DNA of 64,000 nucleotides. Origin: Trichostrongylus colubriformis (Eukaryota > Nematoda > Chromadorea > Rhabditida > Trichostrongylidae). The position numbers and the translations under genes are program-made. Shown piece after piece: positions 35,317 through 46,119 of the stretch; within the stretch, counting starts at the first letter, position 1; every line of letters starts with the position of its first letter. A model generated the notes under the pieces. That model was not told where the DNA came from and did not search any database. It saw only the letters and a program-made list of their open reading frames with translations. Where the stretch lies: the NCBI GenBank assembly GCA_963978905.1, contig OZ022261.1, positions 9,983,992 to 10,047,991 of the forward strand, read 5' to 3'.

Positions 35317-35894
35317 GAAAGGAATCGTCAAAAAAATCCAATAATTCTAATTCCTCATGAAATCATCCTACTAGATAAAGTACGTAAACAGAACCACAAA
35401 AACAACAAAGAAATTTTCTTTGATACGAAGCAGAAATTGAAAAGCTGGAAGATGGGCAGCTTGTTCGAATTCCCACCACAACATTTGAAAGCCGTCTGCG
35501 GCCAGAACGCAGTTCAAATTTTCGCGCCCACTGTTGATTTGCTTATAACTTTGCATCCCTAACCATGTGAGAGTCGCCTCTTTAGTGCTCAGCTCTCTAG
35601 CGTCAAACCCACTTGGACGCTCCACCCCGTCGTCAGGCACTTTGGGGAGTTCTATCTCAATTGGATTCTTGTATATGCGTGTGCAACTTTGCATGATGCT
35701 CTTAGCAAGCAAATATAACATGACTATAGGAGTAACTGAAAAACTGCAATTTCTGTGGATGATTTTGGGGAGTTCTATCTCAATTGGATTCTTGTATATG
35801 CGTGTGCAACTTTGCATGATGCTCTTAGCAAGCAAATATAACATGAATATAGGAGTAACTGAAAAACTGCAATTTCTGTGGACGATTCCATTAA
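35317..35894 (-). mobile_element. D-type repeat, copy 3, with internal duplication
   Basis: The ends AAAGGAATCGTC and GACGATTCCATTAA match the PAL-type terminus. Read on minus, it has the D-family blocks (TAACATGAATATAGGAGTAA on plus near the right end; GACGACGGGGTGG on minus). A 123-bp segment is tandemly duplicated (35641-35763, 35764-35886) with about two differences. A 219-codon minus frame covers the duplication but has no known motif. Confidence 0.7.
35641..35886. repeat. 123-bp tandem duplication
   Basis: Units start TTTGGGGAGTTCTATCTCAA at 35641 and 35764. I see only two substitutions (GACTATAG/GAATATAG and GGATGA/GGACGA), so it is recent. Being a multiple of three, it also repeats 41 residues in any frame through it. 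Confidence 0.95.
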
Positions 35895-37752
35895 TATGCG
35901 AAAAAACATTGCTGTCCGTCGGAAAATGTGAATTTCTGCGAAGAGAGAGACTACTCGAGAGAGAAAACTTGAGTAGTAGTCCTACTTGAGAGAAAATATG
36001 TAGCTCCAGCGTGCGTAAACTGTTCTTCACAAAAAAAAAAAACTAAATTGCTTCACTCACATTCGGCGCTCATTCATCCTTCCTATGTCCAGGCTAAAGA
36101 TTACAACCCCCTTCACGTAAGAAAATGCCTGAGCGATGTTACCGACCGTTTTATCTTCTTCGATATACCCTGATCTCAACTATTGGTGAACAAGAGCTGC
36201 TTCAGCGAGCATACTGCACTTTGTATTCATTGTAATTACACAATTTAATAAAATAAAGGTGTGTCCACATTGATGTACCGAGTATTTTGATATAAAGATA
36301 CTAAATTATGAGCAAAACGCTTCGCCTCGGGCGGGACTCGATCCCGCATACCTTCCAGGTCCATGTGCAAATTCTTCACATTACCGAGCCAATCACAAAT
36401 ATCAAAAAATGTGGTTATTATTCGTGCAGAGCCCATCGCTTGTGGGCAACCGCTTGCTGAAACACCTCGATTCAGCTCCACCGCTTATACTGAAGATTAT
36501 AGATCTTCCCCGGTTTCAAGGCTTTCTTGTCATACGGATGCAAGCTCGAGAACCACGATCAATTTAAAAAAGAAAGCTAATGAGCAATTCAAGGACTGTA
36601 ATACCGAATTCGATAGGAACAGAAGTGTTCGAAAGTAAGCATTTAAAATGTAAAAGATGAAAAAAGTGAACTACATACATATTTTCTACGAATTATAAGA
36701 GACAACGGGTTGATGTAACGCAAGTACAGCCCATATCACATAACAGCACTACCGTGAGTAGTAATATAGTGTTAAATTTATGAAAAATGAGTTTTAGATT
36801 GAATAGGCAACATGGAGATATATCATTTGACCTCAGACAGCTTTTATATAAATTCAAAACTTTCCTCACTAAGAGTGAAATTTTCTAGTGAATCTGTCTT
36901 GCTTGACGATCTACCACATACAAGGGTAGGAGGATGGGACGAATATATCACTTTCCGTATGGCGCGTTTGGTAAAAGCTTATTTTGCGTAAAGTGCATGG
37001 ATACCGTACTCGAGACAAAGCATTCTCAGCACTTCGTAATGGAACCCCCGTGCACTGCTTTCACCAGGGTGAGTACCCTTAGAACAGAACCTTGTACCGA
37101 GCGCGCGCTGTGCGACAACCATTGGCGCCGTATTCAGTTGGCCCTAAGGTGATTAAGTCTAGAAGAAGGCGCTGGACCAGAGATCGCCTTGGGACCAAAC
37201 CACATGCTAGGCCCATTGCTCACAATCATGAGCACCGCGTCACAGCCCGCGGTGCGAAATAATACGTCCTGACGATACGCACTTCCTTCACCTTATTCTG
37301 AAAATGAGACAACACATTTTTTCGGAATGAAGTAGGTGCTAATTTGGCGAATCCTTTTATGTACCAGCGATAAATTTAAACTATACTTTAGGGTGGGCTA
37401 TTCCCAATGTGCGACTTGGACAGCATTTCCGTGACATGTCCCTTAATGAGTAAACCCTAACGTCAAGGTACACAAGCTCTTGAAGATCGAAGCTCTCACT
37501 TGGAGGGTTTGTGAAAAATGTAATACCAAGGATAGAGGGAAAAAGCATCCAGTCAAAATCTGGTAAAGTACTGTTGCTACTCTGTCAAAAGTTGTGAGAG
37601 CAAGGCGACTCCATGCTAGATCTCTCCTCAGTCCACAGTATTTCTCGAAATTTCTCACATTTCTGCTTATTTCCTACGTAGTGCACATATCTGCTTTCAC
37701 ACTCGCACGTCTTGTCAGTGGTGATGTGCCACTTGTGCTCGCTTCAAGGCAT
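35895..37752. other. unassigned DNA containing a tRNA-derived relic
   Basis: Apart from 36324-36397, no gene or element is recognised. 37080-37270 is more GC-rich than its surroundings but has no motif. Confidence 0.5.
36324..36397 (-). pseudogene. tRNA-derived sequence (defective)
   Basis: On the minus strand GCGGG-ATCGAGT-CCCGC forms a perfect T arm with a 7-base loop, followed by CCGAGGC as a would-be 3' acceptor strand. Upstream, GGCTCGGTAATGTGAAG lies where a D arm would be. The 5' acceptor strand (TGTGATT) does not pair. It is probably a tRNA pseudogene or SINE part. Confidence 0.45.
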
Positions 37753-38202
37753 ACCACGCAATAATCAGATTGGTGCTTTACGTTCTTGAGGCATGCTGGT
37801 CCCTGGATAATTGCTTAGGCTGCACCTTTGTCGCGGCTGCACGGTGCACTCTCACGGTGTTGTGCCTGCTTGAACACGACCAAACCACGCCCACCCAACC
37901 AGGTCACACCTGCCCTAGACGAACGAATTTCCAACGTGACGCTCACGTGGAGAAGAAAATTTGCGATAAGAAACGATAATTCGATGAAACAGCCATTTCG
38001 ATGATAAAGGCAGCTTCCACGCCAAAAATTCGTTCGTCTAGGGCCGGGTGTGAATTATTGGGGTGGGCGTGGCTTGGTTGTAATCAAGCAGGCACAACAC
38101 CCTGAGGAAGCACCGTGCAGCCGCAACAGGTACAATCTGGACAGTTATCCAAGGACTTACTCGCCCCAAGAAAGAAGGCCACGAATCTGATTATCGCGTG
38201 GT
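37753..38202. mobile_element. 450-bp fold-back element
   Basis: ACCACGCAATAATCAGATT at 37753 is matched by AATCTGATTATCGCGTGGT ending at 38202. Pairing continues in blocks for about 190 bp per arm: GTGTTGTGCCTGCTTGA / TCAAGCAGGCACAACAC, CCACGCCCACCC / GGGTGGGCGTGG, and CCCTAGACGAACGAATTT / AATTCGTTCGTCTAGGG. Central loop ~90 bp. No coding sequence. Confidence 0.88.
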
Positions 38203-40437
38203 GTGTCTATACATGAGTCTATCTATGTATGTGTAGTTCCACATATGATGGGAGGAAGTGAGGTTTTCCAAAAGATACAGACCTCCATGCCTCACCACTT
38301 CAATAACTAAGGGATCAGAGATATAGTGCTAATTGCCACGTTTCTTCTGCCGAAAAAGTAAACTTCTACAACTCTGTTCACTATTCCCACATAGCACAAC
38401 AAGTTTTTCATGCTACCATGCTTTCCAAGGCACTCCGCTTTTTTTGACAACTTCAAGGAAAATTCTGGAGTTGAGTGACCCTGGAGCGACTGGCTTCTCC
38501 TCGAGGGTAAAAAAGATTTCTTCTCAAACAGACACCGAGCCTGATCTCAAGTGCAGTGAAATGTAATTTTGATAGATTGTTGAATCTGCTAGAGCCCTGC
38601 ACTCCACAACGATTCGACCGTAGGTACCCGCCGTATCAAGAGCACCACGGCAAAACCACGATAGAGGATCCATGGTGGCTTTTTAAAGCAGGTTGCATCA
38701 CACATCGTTTGTTAGAAACTCGCGCGTTCATTCATACAGGACATGTCCCATCTTTGCTGATTACCCTAATTTTTCATTCCGTTCCTTTAATGGTACGTCA
38801 ACTTTAAAGCTTGAAGTCCGCTTGCACAAGAGATTTCCCATTTCGGTAACGATTCATTTCTCCCTGTTATAAATGTGAGCTATTGCAGCTTCCTGGGCGA
38901 AATTGCGCAAGTCCATGGTGGGTTCATTGTAAAATGAGCAACTTTCAATCCAATTCATATGCAAGCAAGAAGGGTACTTCTCCTCGAACCACCGACGAGC
39001 CTTCTGCCAAACGATCGAATAAAGATGTCCATGCGTGTGAGAATTGGAGTATATCACCATTAAAATAAATTTATGATCAGTTGTGCGTCACCGCTTATTC
39101 ATCGCATAGCCCTCAACTGTTTTTTTAAACATAATATGAATTCAGCGAGTTACACAAATTATACTACTATGTACGATTCTAATGAACATTTCTCACGAGG
39201 AAACATTACAAAAATACTTGCATTGCAAATTTTACGCAAATTTGCAAGACAAAGCTTTCTTTCAACATTCAGGTCCTACCTGGGCCATCATCTTGAATTC
39301 TGTGTCAGTCAATCGGTACCAGTAAAGAATATCCGCGATAAGCGTTGTTTTGTAGTTTGCTTGGACGGCTTTCCTAAAAACACAGTATCAGGCACAACTT
39401 CTTGAAATTTCAAAGCTTAAAACGGTGATAATGGTTGCAACGGCAGCACCAATAAGTGAGGTGTGATATTTGGTTGTTATACGAAGTATTATTGTAACAC
39501 ATTCTCAGTAGCCAATGAAAAAATTTTGTTCGAATTATTTCAGGTATGAAGAAGCTGCTAAACATTGAAAGCCTGTATAATAAGCTTAGTTTGTGTGGCA
39601 ATCGTGCTAGAAGAGTTGCTGAGGATTTTGGAATTAGGATATTTTAAGGCTTCGAAACTGACAAATTGGTGGCCAGAAAGGAAGTAGTTGTAATAATAGT
39701 GGTGAAGTATTAGGTCGTCCGGTTCTTGCGGTTTTTCAAAAATCTCCTTACACAAACATCATCAATTAAAGTAAGAACCTATATCCTTTTCATCCCTTTT
39801 GCCCAAAACCTAGAGAACTAGAGACGTTGAGGGCCACCTACCGTGTGGAGTCTCAATTAGTTATCATTTACCAAACGCTCGAAGAAATAATAATCGCTAG
39901 AAGTCGAGGCAGAGATACGGTGGGGAGGGGTGGGGTAGAGTTCCGCAGCCTAACCCTTTCAACTCTTCCAGTATTTTTATGAGACGTGGGCCCGTGTATT
40001 GTTGTATTGTGTAAGAAGCAAAGTTCTCTTTCTACTGGCCAATGCTGAGTTTGCGACTCGCTTCTGGAGGAATTTCATTGCTCTGTATCCAGTGGATGCC
40101 AGATGACCTGATTTGCCTACGCTGGCTGTACATCAGTGGTAACGACCGTCACACCTAACCATAGTACCGAAATGAATCGTGCACGAAGACTCCATGGCTC
40201 TATCCCTTCTCAAAATCACTGTAAACACAAAAGATTCAAAAAAAAGAACCTGTTGATCTAACGCAGAAATCGAAAATATGAAGGATTAGCAATCCTCTGA
40301 ATTGCTACTTGCAGGCAGTGATAGGGGTAATTCGGGCCGAATATGGAAAGATTATCAAATATAAAGGTCGAGGTGCTTAATGGTACGAAAGAGAAGAATA
40401 AACGGAATGAAACAGTCAAAAGCTCTAGAAAAACCAA
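38203..40437. other. unassigned DNA
   Basis: No gene recognised; a 110-codon frame at 39073-39405 has no motif. A TTAGGTCGTCCGG sequence after TA at 39710 looks like a mariner end, but no partner was found. Confidence 0.5.
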
Positions 40438-40718
40438 AAACGTTTGGATTCCTGCCGTTCCTCACCACCAGTGCACATACTGGTTGTTGTTGCGAACATG
40501 TTCGCAACAGCAACCAGTACTACAGTCCATTTCCCAGCGCCTGGCAGGGCGAGGCTACGGACTTGGATGAACGTGGATCGATCTCTCTCACCCCGCCACA
40601 CACTCTCGCTCTCGCCACGTACTCTCTCACCCAAGTCCGTAGGGCCACGCCCTGCCAGGCGCCGGGAACTGGACTGTATGTGCACTGCTGGTGAGGAACG
40701 GCAGGAATCCAAACGTTT
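40438..40718. mobile_element. fold-back inserted next to or in a PLE, nested
   Basis: AAACGTTTGGATTCCTGCCG at 40438 and its inverse ending at 40718 form arms of about 45 bp. Between them lie a 22-bp perfect palindrome (40488-40509) and a second fold-back (40523-40676). The PLE reading frame runs open through it only by chance. Target duplication not seen. Confidence 0.8.
40523..40676 (+). mobile_element. 154-bp fold-back (FB2), copy 1
   Basis: CAGTCCATTTCCCAGCGCCT and GGCAGGGCGAGGC...ACGGACTTGG pair with the inverse at about 40632-40676. The central part (ACACTCTCGCTCTCGC) is shared with copy 2 at 42685-42832. Confidence 0.85.
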
Positions 40719-40719
40719 A

Positions 40720-41355
40720 GCGTTGTGCATTGCTGCAGGAAACGGATATGCGGTACCATTGCACCAAAGAACGTCATATGCTGGCCAACGACGACAAACG
40801 CCACGCCAAGGGAAATTACCTTTATGCATTCCGTTCATCTTCGTCAGGGTTAGCGCTGCAATAACCCGCAGTATTGTTCGAGCACAGTTACAAAATGATG
40901 TTGTCTTAGTGAATATCCCTAATGACCACATCAAACGACAACTTGTTCGCAACAAACTGTACGATAAGCAGTGCATAACTCCAAACTGCATTACTTGTCC
41001 TTATGGGAAGCCAGGAGATTGTGACAGGGCTTGTGTTATTTATGAGCTTCAATGTCGGACTTGTAATAGCACATATATTGGAGAAACGGGAAGGGTACTG
41101 GCTATACGCATTAAAGAACATCTAGCTGGGTAAAGACGTGGTGTTATAACCACCCCACTTGTCAAGCATAAAGTTGAGGAGCATGACGGTGATGACTTTG
41201 ATATTATGTGCTCTATTTTGGCGTGCGAGACGGAAGTTTCGTCACGGAAAGTGTTGAAGTCATTCTGCATTTCCACACGAACGAATAACCGAAACGAGTG
41301 TCTTTCGATTAGCAATGAACTCTTGCCTATAGTACCACAGTGCGAGTTACAGTAA
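40720..41355 (+). pseudogene. Penelope-like element, GIY-YIG endonuclease end
   Basis: This is the 3' part of a PLE polyprotein (reverse transcriptase plus GIY-YIG nuclease that nicks the target). The reverse transcriptase is absent. Readable blocks are VSAAITRSIVRAQL and VNIPNDHIKRQLVRNKLYDK, then a Cys-rich stretch (CITPNCITCPYGKPGDC) and VIYELQCRTCNSTYIGETGR, carrying the Y-I-Y/YIG pair (YIG at 41074-41082). RIKEHL with the conserved Arg follows. One in-frame TAA at 41131 interrupts; the frame then continues LVKHKVEEHD to a natural stop at 41353-41355. PLE proteins usually end shortly after this domain, so this looks like the true C-terminus. Confidence 0.88.
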
Positions 41356-41499
41356 AGGCGACATGCGCGGCTGTAGTTTCTGCCGTATAAGGAACATTAA
41401 ATCAAGTAAGACTCATTCGCCTTTACTGACACATGTGATTGAGCGTGAGCTGCTACGCCGCTGGTGGAATCTTGGGTGAGTTGTTATTCATTACCGGGC

Positions 41500-41790
41500 T
41501 GTCCGGGGGTGATCGCGGAACGACACCGGAAACGCTAGAGGAGAGGATGCGCTTGTTCGGATACACAATCTAGAAAAACCCTTTTTTCCGCCATTTATTT
41601 TCAAAAGAGGCGGGTCGGGCCAAAAAAGGGCGGAATGGGACAAAGCAAGTGGCAGCTGTTGAAGAAGACGTCTCTGATGAAGCCCGGAGTTCACATTTTG
41701 GAATTCCGCCAAATATAGCCATCTGCGACCCCTAGCTTTCACTTCCGTGACCCGTGAGTTCTCGTTATCCACATCACCCATATCATTGTT
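41500..41790 (+). repeat. dispersed repeat (CGGGTCGGGC family), copy 2
   Basis: Contains GGCGGGTCGGGCC, AAGTGGCAGCTGTTGAAGAA, ATTCCGCCAAATATAG and GAGTTCTCGTTATCCACATC. The same order occurs at 43380-43570 and inverted at 6850-7115. Non-coding. Confidence 0.6.
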
Positions 41791-41933
41791 CTAACTGCTT
41801 TTCAACAGTTTTCAGTAGGGAGGGGCTCAGAGATTCGCGGCTAATGTTGAAATGTCTTTGCGTCATAGTAACGTGACCGTCGCTCCTGCGCTCTATAGCC
41901 GTCACACCCTAGCCTTCGACATCCACTCCGCCT

Positions 41934-42921
41934 GGGTGTGTACCTTATGTCAGGATTTCGCGCAGCGCCGAGCGGCGAGCGACGTTTCCGCGCGAGTTGA
42001 CTGCCCTCGGTGGGAATCGCATGTGATTGCATAAGGGGGTCGGCGACCATATCCACGCCTATCTTGGTCTAAATTCGCCGCTATTCTGAGCTTGTTTTCA
42101 TATTATTTTCATCTCATTGTACAGAGTATGGTTGTATTTGATAGCATTTAAAGATTTTTTCAGTTCGTTCTTGGTTGATGATAGCATTCTGCATGCATTT
42201 ATTCCATTTCCTGTTCTATCAATACGAGGATATTAGAGCAGATAAATTTTAGCCTCAGTCTAAGAAAAAGGAACTCCGAGATGAGTGGGACAATCCACCT
42301 GTGCAAGAACGGACTTTTGCATTACGGTGGAAGTAATTCACTCATCTCTAAGCTTCTTCCCCTAGACAGACATCTGCAAACGCCCGAAGCGCACTGCGTC
42401 TCACTTCGATACAATACGAAATATGTTATTTACGTTAAATACTGCGTATGAGGCAAAAAATGTTCGCGACACAAACTGATACATATAGGAAGGTGAAGAA
42501 CAAAGAAAATGGAGTGAATGCATGCAAAACATTATCAGCCCAGGGTAATTGAAAACACTCAAACGAATTAAATGTAAGAATCCTGTCTATTGAGATGAAA
42601 ACGATTTGAAAACAAGCTCAGCATAGCGGTAAAATGAATAAAAATAGGCGTAGATACGGTAGCCACCTTTCTTCTGCAATCATTACAGCCTATTTTCAGA
42701 CGCTTGGCAGGGCGTGGCCTACGAACTTGGGTGAGTAGCGAGAGTGAGAGTGTGTGGCGGTGTGAGGGAGATCGATACACGTTTATCCAAGTCCGTAAGC
42801 CTCGTCCCGCCAGGCGTTGGGAAATGGACTGTCCACGCGGTCCCCACTGAGGCAGTCAACTCGCGCGCAGAAGTCGTGCGGAGAACGTCGCAACGCAAAT
42901 TTCTGATATAGGTACACACCC
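41934..42921. mobile_element. GGGTGTGTACC fold-back, 988 bp
   Basis: The left end GGGTGTGTACCTTATGTCAG and the inverse of the right end (GGGTGTGTACCTATATCAGA) open arms of about 80 bp that share GCGCGAGTTGACTGCC. An FB2 copy (42685-42832) lies at the inner edge of the right arm. The stretch 42095-42235 (TTTTCATCTCATTG, TTGATGATAGCAT) resembles 57725-57830. No transposase recognised; target duplication unclear. Confidence 0.75.
42685..42832 (-). mobile_element. FB2 fold-back, copy 2
   Basis: It is the inverse of 40523-40676: CTTGGCAGGGCGTGGCCTAC, the GAGAGTGAGAGTGTGTGGCG centre and AAGTCCGTAAGCCTCGTCCC. About 148 bp. Nested inside the 988-bp fold-back. Confidence 0.82.
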
Positions 42922-43379
42922 ACGCCTCCTGTCCCAGTGGTTAGAGTCCCACTAGGGGTCCCCCCATATACGCTCTGGACATCCTGGACCACGCCCTACC
43001 CAACCCAAACTTGACTCGACCTCCTCCGTTTGCTTCTCAGGTTTTGCAAAGTTTCTGGCGGACAGACAAATGAAGAACACGCCGGACTCCTGATTCGTGT
43101 ATAGGTAATTATTGGAGGAAAGGACTCTCGCAGTAGACTGGTCAATTTTTCCGGTGCGGTTTTTATTATTATTCTTCTAGCAAAGAAGCATTTTCTTTGA
43201 GCTCCTTACTTCTCAAAGAAGAAAAATTCTTCTCCACTTAGAAACCATTACTGAAGTAGGATCGAGGTAGTTCTCGTCGTTCTCAATATGCAGAGACTGA
43301 GTATGAAGAGATGCTTTGTACTAAGAAAATAAGGAGAAAAGAGATGAAACAATAAGACAGCCGAAAATTAAGACCCCCT
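42922..43379. other. unassigned DNA
   Basis: Nothing recognised. Confidence 0.5.
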
Positions 43380-43570
43380 CTTCGGCGTTGATTTCGTTAA
43401 ATTCGAAAGGACGCGGGACGGGATAAGACGAGTGGCAGCTGTTAAAAAGGACGCCTCCTCCAAAATTCGGGAGCGCCTTTGAGCGGGGATTTTGCCACAT
43501 ATAGTCTCCTTGGAGCTGTACCTTTCATTTGGGTGACTCACTTGGAGTTCTTATTATCCACATTATCCCT
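43380..43570 (+). repeat. dispersed repeat (CGGGTCGGGC family), copy 3
   Basis: Blocks GACGAGTGGCAGCTGTTAAA, GACGCCTC, TTTTGCCACATATAG and GAGTTCTTATTATCCACATT match copy 2 in order. Confidence 0.55.
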
Positions 43571-44341
43571 ATCAGTGTCTTCGAGTGAGACCCCCACAGT
43601 ACATGAGCGCCAGGGCGGAAGTCCATTTTTACTTCCAAATTTTAGGTACCGATGAACTTCTTGAGAATATAGCTACTCTGAATGTCCTTCAGCTCACAAC
43701 CTAACATTACGACCAGTTTTTGTGTTTGGTCCAAATCCACACCGCCAAGGGGGGGAGGGGGAGTAGAATGCTAGCCTTTGTCAGCAGTCGGTAATAAGTT
43801 TTATTACAGCTAACAAGCCTCGTTGGAACTGAACAATAATCGAAACGCATGCGAAAATGATGCAAGATGTCTAAAAGAGGAAAGCTAAAACAAGACACTA
43901 TTTGAATAGTAGTTCCGAAGTTTTGCCACAGTAGCAATATATACTAACATTACAAAAGGGCCGTAAAAAATCAATGTAAGAATATCACGCAGTAATATGA
44001 AAGGAATTTACAGGAGTGAATTTCGCTTCCATCAAATAACACGGCTGTAGAGCCGATGACGAAGCCGTCGCCTCGGAGAAAAGCCGCTCGGCGATATCAA
44101 GGAGTTAGCACAGCACTTTACTTTGACGCCATAAATATGCAGACGCAGATTAAAGTGTTTTTGCATGAACATTTAACGCATATTTCCTGCTAGAAGTGCT
44201 CAAACTTCTCGCATACAGAAGGCGAAGTCAATTTTTAATGGGTCAGGAAAAAGTAAAGCGAAAAGTGAATGTGTTGAAAAGAGTACGATCGCTCGGCGTT
44301 TTTGCTCTACACCAAAAGCGATGGGCGAAATTTCGTCCGAT
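43571..44341. other. unassigned DNA
   Basis: ATTACGACC near 43706 and a G-rich run at 43750-43764 recall the hAT-like family ends but are too short to assign. No gene recognised. Confidence 0.45.
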
Positions 44342-45013
44342 CAAAGACACTGGAAGCGATAAATTTGGCGGAATATTATAGTGGAGGTGCTCAGCAGTGT
44401 AACAGCAGAGAAATAACGAAATAGAAAGGCGAAAACCTGAGAAATAGGAATCAGGAATCCCACCCCCCTCCCCTCCCCTCTGCAGTTTAACCCCATCACT
44501 AACCAGGTTAGGGTGTGTGCCCTTATGTCAGGGTTTCGCACCGCGACAAGTCACATGCGAAGCAATGCGGACGAGCTAAAGGCGCCATGTTGTTAGGTGC
44601 CGGAGCGATTACAATTCAACTGCCTATCGCGCCCCTGACATTACCATGTAATCGTTTGTGATGAAGATGCCTACTACCGATGATCCAACTACCGCGACGC
44701 GCATAGCTTGCACACAATGCGTCTCGTCGTCGTGCGAAATCCTGACAAAAGGGTACACACCCGCCAGGTTTAGACTGCAGACGAGCGAAGATGCTGAATC
44801 AGCCGGCACCGAATGTTGTCCCGCCCTCGTCAGCGACTCGCCCGGCTGATGAACTGAAGAGCAACGCGCCGTGCTGTGGGATCGTGATGGCACCCCAAGA
44901 GGGCGCTTTTTCGATGCGTGTTTCGACTCATAACCTCTTCGGAACTGGAAGGTTTATTTTCAGAGAAGATGCATTTAGAGTTCACACTTCCTCTTTACCC
45001 CTTCCGCTGCCCT
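44342..45013 (-). mobile_element. family B repeat, copy D, interrupted
   Basis: Reverse orientation: AAAGACACTGGAAGCG at the left, CAGCAGTGTAACAGCAGAGA near 44390, and ATCCGAAG/GAAACACGCATCG-type blocks to TACCCCTTCCG at 45000. A 252-bp GGGTGTG fold-back splits it at 44511-44762. Confidence 0.7.
44511..44762. mobile_element. GGGTGTGTGCC MITE inside family B copy D
   Basis: The ends are GGGTGTGTGCCCTTATGTCA and the inverse of GGGTGTGTACCCTTTTGTCA. The flanks are ACCAGGTTA (44502-44510) and GCCAGGTTT (44763-44771), a 9-bp duplication with two differences. The arms reach GTTTCGCACCGCGAC. Non-coding. Confidence 0.8.
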
Positions 45014-45841
45014 CAAGTTCAAACATGTCCTGACACACATTATATAAATTATGCAACGCATGGTGAGCTATTACTGCCGGACTACAATCAAACGATGCGC
45101 AACAACTGATTTGGAGAGGAATCTGGTAGCAAGGAACCATAATCCTGCGGCGGACCAAGGCACCACTGGTAAATATCATTATAGCCCTGGATTAGGAAAG
45201 GGAGTAGGATCATTAGCCATCCTGTGGGAGGAGCTCTGAAGAGGAACATGCTCAAATATTTAGGCCGCTTTTTCAAGCCTCATGTATCATTTATGCGGAA
45301 ATTGCTATCATTATCTACGTGATGCTGGCACTTATGCGACTTTCAGGCTTATCGTTAATCCTGGACAAGAATAAATAGTTGATGTTGCATGGGTAGGAAA
45401 AGATTTCTCAATATCCTAGTCAAAGTACGAATGAGGACTGGGTTATGGATGGTTAGAGGTTACGGTCATATGCTTAGCGTGGCTCAGAGGCAGCAGGAAT
45501 GATGTTCAGGAAAGTGAAGCGAATCAAGAATGGAAGAGCCAGTGATCCAGAAAGCCGCGTGTGGCACAAATCTGGAGCAGTTCTGAGTCACTTGAAGTAC
45601 ACCCAAACTTTCCAACGGTTCGCTACGACCGGCAGCAGTCTCCTCGTGCGTAGGCTCCCTCTGCAATCGAGGGCGTCATTTGACTGCATCACTGCCACAT
45701 AATACGACACTGACCGATACGCAGAGGGCCGGCGCATAGCGAAGTACGCCCATGACGGGAATAAACGGGGCAAAAAGTGGGCTTTTTGCCGTCTCATTTC
45801 GCTTTCTCTTCACCTCTTTACTAACTAGCATCTCTACAGCC
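45014..45841. other. unassigned DNA, possible 5' region of the BEL relic
   Basis: No LTR was identified. The stretch just before 45842 could be the leader of the BEL/Pao relic, but nothing proves it. Confidence 0.4.
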
Positions 45842-46012
45842 ATGAGCGACCAAATTACCAGTTTTATGGGGAAGCCAGGATTTATTACGTACTTTTTCAT
45901 ATGCTTGAAAAACGCATCAGCTGGAATAATCATCGTGCTAACGAAAGCCTCCTTGGAGAACTTCGAAGTGACTGCTAAAGCGAATAATCCTTTCACATGC
46001 GGAATTAAGTGA
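45842..46012 (+). pseudogene. possible BEL/Pao Gag N-terminus
   Basis: A frame from MSDQITSFMGKPGFITYFFI through LTKASLENFEVTAKANN ends at a stop at 46013. Placement just upstream of a BEL-type protease relic on the same strand and the Lys/Glu-rich helix-like end suggest a Gag start. This is inference; sequence similarity was not tested. An antisense 156-codon frame (45676-46146) is the alternative reading. It may also be an unrelated host exon, since GTGAGT follows directly. Confidence 0.35.
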
Positions 46013-46119
46013 GTAGTTGTGTAGCTTCTGCAATGACTCACAAGTTCCAGCCAATGTTTGAGTGTGTGTCTATTATTAGTCTTCAATAACAGCCGACCAC
46101 TAGCAAGGGGAGGACTAGT

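Noticed and set aside
35371..36030. 219-codon minus-strand frame, the second longest in the window
   Set aside because: It covers a non-coding D-type repeat with a 123-bp in-frame duplication; other copies of the repeat do not keep the frame, and I see no domain.
39710..39735. TTAGGTCGTCCGG after TA, like a mariner end
   Set aside because: No inverted partner or transposase remnant found within the following kilobases.
40425..40991. 188-codon minus-strand frame
   Set aside because: It is antisense to the PLE relic and runs through two fold-back elements; the plus strand carries the recognisable protein.
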